Assembly: GCA_025774205.1 (NCBI GenBank)
Contig: JALGWK010000109.1
Coordinates: forward strand, 1 to 6,414
Source: a bacterium
GTDB taxonomy: Bacteria > Blakebacterota > Blakebacteria > Blakebacterales > Blakebacteraceae
Length of the DNA: 6,414 bases
Direction of reading: 5' to 3'
Below are positions 1 through 6,414 of this stretch, piece by piece. Every line of letters starts with the position of its first letter. Positions within the stretch are counted from its first letter, which is position 1. A program made the position numbers and the translations under genes. A model generated the notes under the pieces. That model made no database searches and was not told the DNA's origin. It saw only the letters and a program-made list of their open reading frames with translations.

Positions 1-1
1 T

Positions 2-370
2 ATCTGGATCTACGGTGAGACGGGCGCCCTCGAGTGGCACCAGGAGCACCCCAACTACCTGTATGTGAAACGTCCCGACGCGCCGGTGGAGATATGGCGC
101 CGGGGGAACGATTATGTTGGCGAGAAGAGCCCTGCCGCCGACAGGGCCACCCGGCTTCCCGCCGGGCACCCCGAAGCGTTCATCGAAGCCTTCGCCAACA
201 ATTACGTCAACTTCGCCGATACGGTGAGAGCATCGATGGAAGGGATCGAACCCGATCCGCTGGCGCTCGACTTCCCCGATGTGGATGATGGTCTGCGGGG
301 CATGCTCTTCCTCAAGACCCTGGTGGAGAGCGCCGGCAGCAGCGAGAAGTGGACAGAGATACAGACCTGA
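2..370 (+). CDS. Gfo/Idh/MocA-family oxidoreductase, C-terminal 122 residues (partial, 5' end outside window)
   Basis: The reading frame is open from the left edge to the TGA at 368-370, giving the last 122 residues of a longer protein. The opening residues IYGETGALEWHQEHPNYLYV are typical of the C-terminal alpha/beta domain of Gfo/Idh/MocA NAD(P)-dependent sugar or inositol dehydrogenases, in which a strand carrying G-x-x-G-x-L-E-W is common. A later stretch, HPEAFIEAFANNYVNFADTV at about residues 53-72, matches the family's conserved helix. The ending KWTEIQT is also usual for the family. The Rossmann fold and the catalytic lysine motif lie outside the window, so cofactor and substrate cannot be read. 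It is followed on the same strand by a TIM-barrel epimerase-like gene and a membrane protein, which suggests sugar or polyol catabolism. The stop codon lies inside the first copy of a 43-bp tandem repeat. Family assignment is strong; the specific reaction is unknown. Confidence 0.88.
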   Translation: MWIYGETGALEWHQEHPNYLYVKRPDAPVEIWRRGNDYVGEKSPAADRATRLPAGHPEAFIEAFANNYVNFADTVRASMEGIEPDPLALDFPDVDDGLRGMLFLKTLVESAGSSEKWTEIQT

Positions 371-431
371 GTCAGACAGACCTGAGTCGAAGTGGACAGA
401 GATACAGACCTGAGTCAGACAGACCTGAGTC
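346..431. repeat. Perfect 43-bp tandem duplication (two copies) with a nested 15-bp period
   Basis: Positions 346-388 and 389-431 are identical over 43 bp, and the match ends sharply on both sides. Within each unit the 11-mer CAGACCTGAGT occurs twice, 15 bp apart, so it appears four times in all (362, 377, 405 and 420). The first unit contains the last codons and stop of the oxidoreductase; the second is a non-coding copy of them. Removing one unit would shrink the intergenic gap from 78 to 35 bp. Replication slippage is the simplest origin; an assembly error is the alternative. Confidence 0.95.
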
Positions 432-433
432 AG

Positions 434-439
434 AAGGAG
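434..439 (+). promoter_or_regulatory. Ribosome binding site AAGGAG deciding the start of the epimerase-like gene
   Basis: AAGGAG lies 9 bases before the ATG at 449. The same frame is open further upstream to an ATG at 392, but that extension is encoded by the tandem-repeat copy (residues of the type [14 protein letters not shown]) and has no such site. The start is therefore placed at 449. The site sits just past the end of the second repeat unit, so the duplication left it intact. Confidence 0.8.
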
Positions 440-448
440 CGTACCGAG

Positions 449-1453
<1,005 letters not shown>

Positions 1454-1485
1454 GCAGCAACGGGCCCTGATCCGGATCTCCTGAG

Positions 1486-2712
1486 GTGCCTGACGCGCCA
1501 GCGGTCTCCCACGCGCTGATCGTCGATCCCGTCGCCGTCCTCTGTGTCCTGGCGGCGGTGGTCTTCGTGTCGGTCCGGCTGGAGGAGCGCTTCAGCTTCT
1601 TCCGGTCCCTCGGCGCCGCCCTGGTCGGGATCCTCATCGGGATGCTCCTCTCCAACCTGGGTGTGATCCCCGGGGAATCCCCCACCTATGCGTTTCTGGT
1701 AGGGCCGGGTGTGAGTGTGGGCATCGCCCTCATCCTGTTGAGCGTCGACGTCCGCTCGATCCTGCAGGCCGGTCCGACGATGCTGGCGGCCTTCGGGATC
1801 GGGGCAGCGGGTACGGCCATCGGGGCGGTTCTCTTCGGGCTGCTCCTTTCGGGACAGGTGGGTCCCGAGACCTGGAAACTGACGGGGCAGTTCACCGGCA
1901 CCTATACCGGCGGGGGGATGAACTTCGCCGCCCTCGGGCAAGCCCTCGAGACCAGCAGTGACCTCTTCACCGCCGCGATCGCGGCCGACGTCATCGTGAC
2001 CGCCATCTGGATGGCGACCTGTCTCGCGGTCCCCGTCCTGCTGGGACGACCGAAACACTCCCCCACCCTTCCTGAATCCGATCCCGGTCCGGGACCGGCT
2101 GAACCAGCCGAAAAGGCCGAACCGGCTGGGAAAACCGAACCGGATGAGAAGACCGAGACCCTGGAACAGGCCCTCCACTCGAGCGGGAGGCCGGTCACCC
2201 TCTCCGACGCCGCCGCCATGGTGATGATCGCGGTTGGCGCGGTCTGGCTCTCGGGAAAACTGGCCGTTCTGCTTCCGGTCTTCCCCGGGGTGCTCTGGCT
2301 GACCACCATCGTACTCGCTGTCGCCCAGATACCGGCCGTCAAGAAGATCTCAGGTGGCGCCATGTGGGGCAACTACCTGGTCCTGCTCTTCCTGGCCAGC
2401 AACGGGGCGCAGTCGGTGGTCGCGAACATCGTCCGACACGGCCCGGCGGTCTTCTGGTTCGCCGGCGGAACCGTGCTGATACATGGGATCTTCATATTCG
2501 GGGTGGGACGCCTGTTGCGGATAGATCTGCCCACACTGGCCGTGGCCTCGCAGGCAAACGTAGGCGGAGCAGCCTCAGCCATGGCAATGGCCAGCGCCCG
2601 GGGATACGGCGACCGCCTCCTCCCAGGCGTCATCGTCGGCCTGCTGGGGTACGCGATCGGCAACTACGCCGGCTACGCGATCGCGATGCTCATGCGGGGA
2701 TGGCTAGTCTGA
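1486..2712 (+). CDS. DUF819-family multi-pass membrane protein, probable transporter
   Basis: The protein has 408 residues with about ten hydrophobic segments (roughly 11-30, 41-61, 69-86, 98-122, 160-186, 242-264, 266-283, 294-314, 321-341, 377-400). The Gly-rich stretch FTGTYTGGGMNFAALG (136-151) in the first half and SQANVGGAASAMAMA (355-369) in the second are the marks by which I assign DUF819. They look like paired re-entrant segments of a two-half transporter, similar in idea to other secondary carriers; that parallel is inference. Between the halves, residues 189-228 form a hydrophilic Pro/Glu/Lys linker with a loose repeat (EPAEKAEPAGKTEPDEKTE), longer than I would expect. The GTG at 1486 is chosen because a stop at 1468-1470 closes the frame just upstream and the first in-frame ATG falls inside helix 2. 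No good Shine-Dalgarno precedes it. Its place after the oxidoreductase and epimerase genes suggests it carries their substrate or product. Its tail overlaps the convergent peroxiredoxin gene by 9 bp. Confidence 0.82.
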   Translation: MPDAPAVSHALIVDPVAVLCVLAAVVFVSVRLEERFSFFRSLGAALVGILIGMLLSNLGVIPGESPTYAFLVGPGVSVGIALILLSVDVRSILQAGPTMLAAFGIGAAGTAIGAVLFGLLLSGQVGPETWKLTGQFTGTYTGGGMNFAALGQALETSSDLFTAAIAADVIVTAIWMATCLAVPVLLGRPKHSPTLPESDPGPGPAEPAEKAEPAGKTEPDEKTETLEQALHSSGRPVTLSDAAAMVMIAVGAVWLSGKLAVLLPVFPGVLWLTTIVLAVAQIPAVKKISGGAMWGNYLVLLFLASNGAQSVVANIVRHGPAVFWFAGGTVLIHGIFIFGVGRLLRIDLPTLAVASQANVGGAASAMAMASARGYGDRLLPGVIVGLLGYAIGNYAGYAIAMLMRGWLV

Positions 2713-3312
2713 CGCCATATCGGTCGTCCAGACCTCCCACACCTTCCCGACCAGATCGGGTCCCGGTTTGAGGGTCATCTTCCCGGGCTTCCATCCTGAT
2801 GGAGTCGCCTCACCGCCTTTGGTCTCCCTCACCAGCTGGAATGCCTGGACCTGGCGCAGTGTTTCGGACACGTTCCTTCCAACCGGCGGCGTCAGGACTT
2901 CGAAGCCCTGTACTATCCCGTCGGGATCGATGATGAAACGGCCCCGCGTCTCGACCCCGGCATCCTCGTCGTATATCCCGTAGACCTCTCCGACTTTCCC
3001 ACCGGCATCGGAGAGCATGGGATAGGGGATCCCTCCCTCCACCATCTTTGAGAGCTCGTGGTCGTTCCACATCTTATGGACGAACACGCTGTCCACACTC
3101 ATCGACATCACATCCACACCCAGTTCCCGGAATTTGCTGTAGTTATCGGCGACCGCCGATACCTCGGTCGCTCAGACGAAGGTGAAATCGCCCGGGTAGA
3201 AACAGAGTACGACCCAGTTCCCCAGATGGTCTGACAGCTTCTCCTCGGTGAACGCCCCGTTGTGGTAGGCCGGGGCGACGAAATCTGGCGCGGGCTTGCC
3301 TACTCTGATCAT
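2704..3312 (-). CDS. prxU: Selenocysteine-containing peroxiredoxin (PrxU type); in-frame TGA at 3174-3172 read as Sec47
   Basis: Reading through one TGA gives a continuous 202-residue peroxiredoxin of the AhpC/2-Cys Prx family. The first part, [20 protein letters not shown], is a typical Prx N terminus. The active-site loop reads [18 protein letters not shown], so the PxxxTxxC motif is met by Pro40, Thr44 and the TGA-encoded residue 47. The rest stays in frame and conserved: [13 protein letters not shown] (70-82), IPYPMLSD (95-102), and [12 protein letters not shown] (121-132), in which Arg123 is the likely catalytic arginine. In 2-Cys enzymes the resolving Cys sits in a GEVCP-like motif; here that region is GEATPSGW (167-174) with Thr170, and no cysteine follows residue 47. 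The only Cys is Cys37. It should reduce H2O2 or organic peroxides in the cytoplasm, using thioredoxin, glutaredoxin or a low-molecular-weight thiol as reductant (inference). ATG 3312 is preceded by GGGAAGGAC. A SECIS-like hairpin follows the TGA. A pseudogene is the main alternative, but a single stop placed exactly at the catalytic residue argues strongly against it. Confidence 0.93.
3144..3161 (-). promoter_or_regulatory. Bacterial SECIS-like hairpin downstream of the Sec UGA codon
   Basis: On the minus strand the mRNA reads TATCGGC-GGTC-GCCGATA: a perfect 7-bp stem with a four-base GGUC apical loop. Ten bases separate the UGA (3174-3172) from the stem, and the loop starts at the 18th base after the UGA. 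In known bacterial SECIS elements the apical loop lies roughly 16-37 nt past the UGA and has a G among its first two bases; the E. coli fdhF element has a GGUCU loop at nearly the same distance. SelB carrying Sec-tRNA would bind here. The hairpin lies within codons for residues 51-57, so the sequence serves both protein and RNA structure. Confidence 0.85.
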
Positions 3313-3317
3313 CTTGT

Positions 3318-3326
3318 GTCCTTCCC
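3318..3326 (-). promoter_or_regulatory. Ribosome binding site of the selenoprotein peroxiredoxin gene
   Basis: GGGAAGGAC on the minus strand contains AAGGA (3323-3319) with six bases to the ATG at 3312. It fixes the start at [11 protein letters not shown], which is the normal N terminus of the family. The frame is also open upstream of this ATG, but that stretch is Pro/Gly-rich, low in resemblance to any Prx, and lacks its own ribosome binding site. Confidence 0.8.
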
Positions 3327-3338
3327 TGATAACTGGTA

Positions 3339-3353
3339 CCGGTTCTTCACCGG
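3339..3353. repeat. Short inverted repeat in the peroxiredoxin leader (5-bp arms)
   Basis: CCGGT-TCTTC-ACCGG lies 27 bp upstream of the peroxiredoxin start codon. As RNA it would make a 5-bp GC-rich stem with a five-base loop just before the ribosome binding site. It is short enough to be chance in GC-rich DNA. It is listed because two longer dyads lie in the same leader. Confidence 0.4.
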
Positions 3354-3373
3354 GTGATTCGACCGGGGCCCCT

Positions 3374-3393
3374 CCGACAGGTCCACCTGTCGG
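3374..3393. promoter_or_regulatory. 9-bp inverted repeat upstream of the peroxiredoxin gene, possible operator
   Basis: CCGACAGGT-CC-ACCTGTCGG is a perfect 9+9 dyad with a 2-bp centre, 62-81 bp upstream of the start codon at 3312. The tight centre and 20-bp span fit a site for a dimeric helix-turn-helix repressor better than a strong RNA hairpin. I do not recognise the half-site as a known regulator's box. No convincing -35/-10 pair could be placed beside it. Confidence 0.5.
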
Positions 3394-3470
3394 CCGGGCG
3401 CACCCCGCGGCCGGTTTTTCAGCCACTTCGGACCTCCATTCTGTCTCAGGTGGGTATAACGGGCACGGCA

Positions 3471-3497
3471 ATGAGGATAAGGTACCATTATCCTCAT
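3471..3497. promoter_or_regulatory. 10-bp perfect inverted repeat between the TPR gene and the peroxiredoxin gene, possible operator
   Basis: ATGAGGATAA and TTATCCTCAT form perfect 10-bp arms around the 7-bp centre GGTACCA. The arms are much more AT-rich than the surrounding DNA. On the minus strand no run of T follows, so a rho-independent terminator for the upstream TPR gene is unlikely. The GATAA...TTATC core loosely resembles Fur/PerR-type boxes, but its 7-bp spacing is not theirs. A redox- or metal-responsive operator for the peroxiredoxin is a reasonable guess, not a demonstrated one. The rest of the 235-bp gap (3313-3547) shows no supportable gene. Confidence 0.5.
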
Positions 3498-3547
3498 AAC
3501 CTCGTATAGAGGGAGATTCCGGTCCGATTATCGACCGGGGACCCCGC

Positions 3548-4363
3548 TCAGCGCATTTCCACAAGTAGCCGTCTGGCCTCCTGCTTCCTGCCGGCATCGA
3601 GGTGATACACTTCAGGCAGTCTGAGTACTGTCTCGAATTCCATACGGGCCAGAGCCTTCTCTCTCATTTCCAGATAGGTCTTCCCCAGCTCGAGGTGGTG
3701 CAGGATGACATCAGGTTCAAGAGTGATTGCCCTGCTGAAGAGACGTACCGCCTCGTCATTGGATGCCGGTGGCAACCCTCCATAGAATACCTTTGCCGCC
3801 AGTTTCACCGCTCCTGACAGATTCGCGACAGCGTAATGCCAGCACGCCAGTCCGTGGATCGCGCCGGTGTGATCCGGATCGATGGCGATCGCCCGCTCAA
3901 AGGCCGCTTTCGACTCGGCGGCCATCTCGATCGTCTCCCGGCCGCCAGGCAGCTGGGAGAGCATACCGGTCGACTGACCGACCTGGAACCAGCCCCCGGC
4001 GCTGTCAGGCTCCACCATCACAGCCCTGCGAGCGTACCGGACCGCCTCCTGGCAGACCGGTTTCGCTTCCTGTGGTGACACCTCCCTCAGAAAAACTCCT
4101 GAGTTATCGACCAGTATCTCGGCCATCCAGCAGAGGAGGGAGTAATCATCCGGATCATCCTTGAGGAGCGGGCGAAGGATCTCGAGCGCCTGCTCGTAAT
4201 CTCCGGAGACATCCAGCTCTCGCACAATCTTCAGATGATCTTCCCTGCCCTGCTGGCAGGTGGCTGGCGATTGCGGGAGGAGAAGAATCGCACTCAGAAC
4301 CACTGCCCCTGTGAAGACCGGTCGTTTGAAGACTGGTCGTTGAACAGCTCTCATTTTCATCAT
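3548..4363 (-). CDS. Exported tetratricopeptide-repeat protein, RMDN-like
   Basis: The protein has 271 residues. A basic start ([15 protein letters not shown]) and a hydrophobic stretch at 18-30 ending near SPATCQQ (32-38) make an N-terminal signal peptide. Cys36 does not sit in a good lipobox, so cleavage by signal peptidase I is more likely than lipidation. TPR-like helices follow at about 41-70, 104-120 ([20 protein letters not shown]), 149-172 ([21 protein letters not shown]), 203-218 ([16 protein letters not shown]) and 221-245 ([12 protein letters not shown]). The blocks [10 protein letters not shown] (174-183) and [15 protein letters not shown] (191-205) recall the regulator-of-microtubule-dynamics (RMDN) family, which also occurs widely in bacteria with unknown function. 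Its ATG overlaps the stop of the upstream permease as ATGA. The GGTGGA just before it suits the ATGs at 4360 or 4354 better, so the true start may be one or three codons later. It probably acts as a periplasmic scaffold for, or alongside, the permease. Confidence 0.8.
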   Translation of the reverse strand: MMKMRAVQRPVFKRPVFTGAVVLSAILLLPQSPATCQQGREDHLKIVRELDVSGDYEQALEILRPLLKDDPDDYSLLCWMAEILVDNSGVFLREVSPQEAKPVCQEAVRYARRAVMVEPDSAGGWFQVGQSTGMLSQLPGGRETIEMAAESKAAFERAIAIDPDHTGAIHGLACWHYAVANLSGAVKLAAKVFYGGLPPASNDEAVRLFSRAITLEPDVILHHLELGKTYLEMREKALARMEFETVLRLPEVYHLDAGRKQEARRLLVEMR

Positions 4364-6414
4364 TCCACCCTCAGGGCATCAACGGGAGTGATCCGTATGG
4401 CACGCCGGGCCGGCATGAGACTGGCCAGCAGCGCAATCACTGCCAGCAGCAGCAGAGGGATCACCATCAGCAGCGGTTCGAACAGACTGATGCCGGGCAG
4501 GGCCGCGCTCGCCAGTACCGTAACTCCAACCGAGCAGATCAGGCCTATCCCCAGCCCGACGAACGCCAGGCGCATCCCCCGTCCCACAACGAAACGGAGC
4601 ACATCGCCGTTCAGCGCGCCGAGCGCCATTCGGATGCCGATCTCCTGTGTCTGCCGGTTCACGAAGTAGGCTACCAGTCCATAGAGCCCGATCGAAGCCA
4701 GCAGCATCGCGATGAATCCGAACATCCACATCACCCCGGTAGCGATGTTGTAGGGCATCAGGGAGAAACTGATCCGACTGGCCATGGTGTTCAGCTCGCC
4801 CATCGGCAGCATCGGATCGAGTTCAGCCACCTCCCGGCGAACCGCGTCAACCAGGGTGAGTGGATTTGATCCGACCCTGATGTGGAACGTCATCATGCCG
4901 AAGTAGTGCTGTTTGAAGGCGTAGTAGTATTGCGGCTGGGGATCTTCACTCAGCGCGAAGTACTTGCCGGTAGGAACCATCCCCACAACCTGGTACCAGG
5001 TATCGGCATGCTTCACCTGCTTCCCGACCGGGCTCTCACCGGGCCAGAACCGGTTCCGAAATGCCTCGTTCACGACAAGAACCGGTTGGGAATCCCCATC
5101 ATCGAAGGCTGTGAAGCCTCTTCCTTCCAGAATGGAGATGCCCATAGCCGTGAAATATCCCTCATCGATGGTATTGACCATGACGAGCAGCCGCTCACCC
5201 TCCGGGACCTCATATCCCTCCGGCTCACATCCATGAGTCTGGGACGTCAGACTGAGCGGAACATTCAATGCCATACCAACTGCTTCCACCCCCGGCAGAG
5301 TCACCAGGCGGCTTTCCAGATCACGGAGAAAGTTCCTTCCATCCTCCTCACTGTATCCCTGCATGGCCAGGTCGAGTGAGACCAGCAACTGGTTGTCGGG
5401 ATCAAAGCCCGGATCGATGTCCTGCATATGCTGCATCCCCCTGAGTACCAGTCCGCCTCCCACCAGCAGGGTCAAGGAAGCAGCGACCTGCACCGTGACG
5501 AGCATCCGGCGGGAGAACGCTGCCCGACGTGACAGCATGTTGTTACCCGACCGCAGTGCCGTCACGATGTTCTCCCGGGTAGCATGGAGCGCGGGTGTCA
5601 GACTGATCAGCAGCGTGGCGGCCGAGATCGAGAGGATGATGAAGAGAATATCGCTCCAGCTGGTCACGTTCCCCGTTCCCACTTCCATGGGAAGATCCAT
5701 CGGTACCGAGATGCCGTTGCTGGCGCTATTCAGAGCCAGCGTGATCAGGAATCCGAGGATTCCCGCCAGGAACGCCAGTATGGCGCTCTCCGCCAGCAGG
5801 GACCTCATGAGGCGACCACGCCCGGCACCCAGCGCCATCCTGATACCTATCTCCCTGCGACGACCGGCAGTCCGGGCCAGCAGCAGTCCAGCCACATTGG
5901 CGCATGACAGAATGAGAACGAGACCGATTATCACGAAGCCAAAGGTGATGAACTGCCGGAAGCCGGCCCGCACCATGGGATCGAGACTGGCCTCTTCTTC
6001 GGGAAGCATGTTGTATGTCTTCCCGGTATAAATATCAGGGTATCGTTCGGCCAGCCTCTCCCGTAAAGATCCCACCTCCTCCTCGGCCTGCTCGAATGTA
6101 ACGCCGGGACTCAGCCGACAGATGACTGACCGGAACATATGGTCATCCCGCACGTGGATATCCGGCAGCACCGGGGCGGCCTGGGAATGCATCGCCACCG
6201 GCACCCAGAGACGCATCACCAGTCCGACTGAATCCCCGTAAAATCCCTCTTCGGCGACGCCGATGATGGTGAATGGATAGCGGTTGATGTGGATCTGCCA
6301 ACCGATAATGTCAGGATCGGCTCCGAACCGGTCCTGCCATAATCCATAGCTGATGACCGTGACCGGATGGGTCCCCTCGGTATCATCCTCTTCCGGCAGG
6401 AAGCTCCTCCCCAG
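4360..6414 (-). CDS. ADOP-type (duplicated FtsX/MacB-like) ABC transporter permease, N terminus outside window
   Basis: The frame is open from the right edge to the TGA at 4362-4360, giving the last 684 residues; an ATG at 6219 is internal, because upstream codons continue a MacB-type periplasmic domain (TVISYGLWQDRFGADPDIIG, then PFTIIGVAEEGF). Numbered from the edge, the order is: end of periplasmic domain 1 (1-150); a helix at about 156-181; the FtsX signature GRRREIGIRMALGAGR (184-199); helices at 208-230 and 255-278; a helix at 306-323; periplasmic domain 2 (about 327-555, including PGVEAVGMALNVPLS and VGKQVKHADTWYQVVGMV); a helix at 559-585; a second signature RQTQEIGIRMALGA (587-600); helices at 615-637 and 647-667; and the ending DALRVE. 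Two FtsX cores in one chain define the 'acidobacterial duplicated orphan permease' type. Such proteins often lack an adjacent ATPase, as seems so downstream here. Role: probably mechanotransmission or export, substrate unknown. It is coupled to the TPR gene by a 4-bp overlap. Confidence 0.9.
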   Translation of the reverse strand: MGRSFLPEEDDTEGTHPVTVISYGLWQDRFGADPDIIGWQIHINRYPFTIIGVAEEGFYGDSVGLVMRLWVPVAMHSQAAPVLPDIHVRDDHMFRSVICRLSPGVTFEQAEEEVGSLRERLAERYPDIYTGKTYNMLPEEEASLDPMVRAGFRQFITFGFVIIGLVLILSCANVAGLLLARTAGRRREIGIRMALGAGRGRLMRSLLAESAILAFLAGILGFLITLALNSASNGISVPMDLPMEVGTGNVTSWSDILFIILSISAATLLISLTPALHATRENIVTALRSGNNMLSRRAAFSRRMLVTVQVAASLTLLVGGGLVLRGMQHMQDIDPGFDPDNQLLVSLDLAMQGYSEEDGRNFLRDLESRLVTLPGVEAVGMALNVPLSLTSQTHGCEPEGYEVPEGERLLVMVNTIDEGYFTAMGISILEGRGFTAFDDGDSQPVLVVNEAFRNRFWPGESPVGKQVKHADTWYQVVGMVPTGKYFALSEDPQPQYYYAFKQHYFGMMTFHIRVGSNPLTLVDAVRREVAELDPMLPMGELNTMASRISFSLMPYNIATGVMWMFGFIAMLLASIGLYGLVAYFVNRQTQEIGIRMALGALNGDVLRFVVGRGMRLAFVGLGIGLICSVGVTVLASAALPGISLFEPLLMVIPLLLLAVIALLASLMPARRAIRITPVDALRVE

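Noticed and set aside
346-431. CRISPR-like or attachment-site repeat
   Set aside because: There are only two directly abutting copies with no spacers, and they include coding sequence of the neighbouring gene. Slippage explains them better.
392-448. N-terminal extension of the epimerase-like protein from the ATG at 392
   Set aside because: The 19 extra residues are encoded mostly by the tandem duplication and are low complexity; AAGGAG at 434-439 points to the ATG at 449, where the family fold begins.
1469-1478. GATCCGGATC palindrome in the short gap before the DUF819 gene
   Set aside because: A single 10-bp palindrome in GC-rich DNA is expected by chance and has no loop for a hairpin; nothing else supports a regulatory role.
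2704-3312. Reading the peroxiredoxin as a pseudogene broken by a nonsense mutation
   Set aside because: The only stop is TGA at the catalytic residue, both sides remain fully conserved and in frame, the ribosome binding site is intact, and a SECIS-like hairpin follows the TGA.
3365-3372. GGGGCCCC palindrome upstream of the peroxiredoxin gene
   Set aside because: It is only 8 bp, of simple composition, and expected by chance in this GC-rich sequence.
3471-3497. Rho-independent terminator of the TPR gene
   Set aside because: The hairpin is AT-rich and is followed on the minus strand by TGCCGTGCCC, with no run of T.
3313-3547. Sigma-70-type promoter for the peroxiredoxin gene
   Set aside because: Candidate -10 boxes such as GATAAT and TATACC were seen on the minus strand, but none had an acceptable -35 at 16-18 bp, so no promoter is claimed.
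3313-3597. N-terminal extension of the peroxiredoxin up to an ATG at 3597
   Set aside because: The extension is Pro/Gly-rich, runs into the end of the TPR gene, crosses the dyads, and adds nothing Prx-like; the ATG at 3312 has a good ribosome binding site and the family's normal N terminus.
5363-6031. Plus-strand open frame of 222 residues inside the permease gene
   Set aside because: It is antisense to a clearly conserved FtsX/MacB coding region, has Ser/Arg-rich content typical of a shadow frame, and resembles no protein I know.

Overview
This is a compact, GC-rich bacterial window with five protein-coding genes, two of them cut by the window edges. Two gene blocks converge near position 2,708. 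The species cannot be fixed from the sequence. Three features suggest an uncultured bacterium of the Acidobacteriota, Gemmatimonadota, Latescibacterota or a related group: a duplicated FtsX/MacB-type 'ADOP' permease, an RMDN-like TPR protein, and a Gfo/Idh/MocA plus TIM-barrel epimerase pair. This placement is inference. The organism must also decode UGA as selenocysteine, so selA, selB, selC and selD should lie elsewhere in its genome.

Plus strand, 1-2712: the tail of a Gfo/Idh/MocA oxidoreductase, then a sugar-phosphate isomerase/epimerase-like TIM-barrel enzyme with its metal-ligand residues intact, then a DUF819-family membrane protein of about ten helices. The spacing (78 bp, then 32 bp) and shared orientation suggest one operon, probably for uptake and oxidation/epimerisation of a sugar, inositol or sugar-acid derivative. 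The first gap holds a perfect 43-bp tandem duplication that also copied the end of the oxidoreductase gene.

Minus strand, 3312-2704: the main item in the window is a peroxiredoxin interrupted by one in-frame TGA (3174-3172), exactly where the peroxidatic cysteine of the PxxxTxxC motif belongs. Just after the TGA the mRNA can form a perfect 7-bp hairpin with a GGUC apical loop, starting 18 nt past the UGA. This is the geometry expected of a bacterial SECIS element. I read it as a full-length 202-residue selenoprotein (PrxU type, Sec47), which ordinary gene calling would split or truncate. It has no resolving cysteine at the usual C-terminal position. Its 235-bp upstream gap contains three dyads that could act in regulation. 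Its stop codon overlaps the end of the DUF819 gene by 9 bp, tail to tail.

Minus strand, 6414-3548: a large ADOP/MacB-like ABC permease, truncated at its N terminus by the window edge. Its stop overlaps (ATGA) the start of an exported RMDN-like TPR protein, so these two genes are almost certainly translationally coupled. PrxU lies downstream of them in the same orientation and may be read from its own promoter. No RNA genes, CRISPR arrays, insertion sequences or origins were seen.
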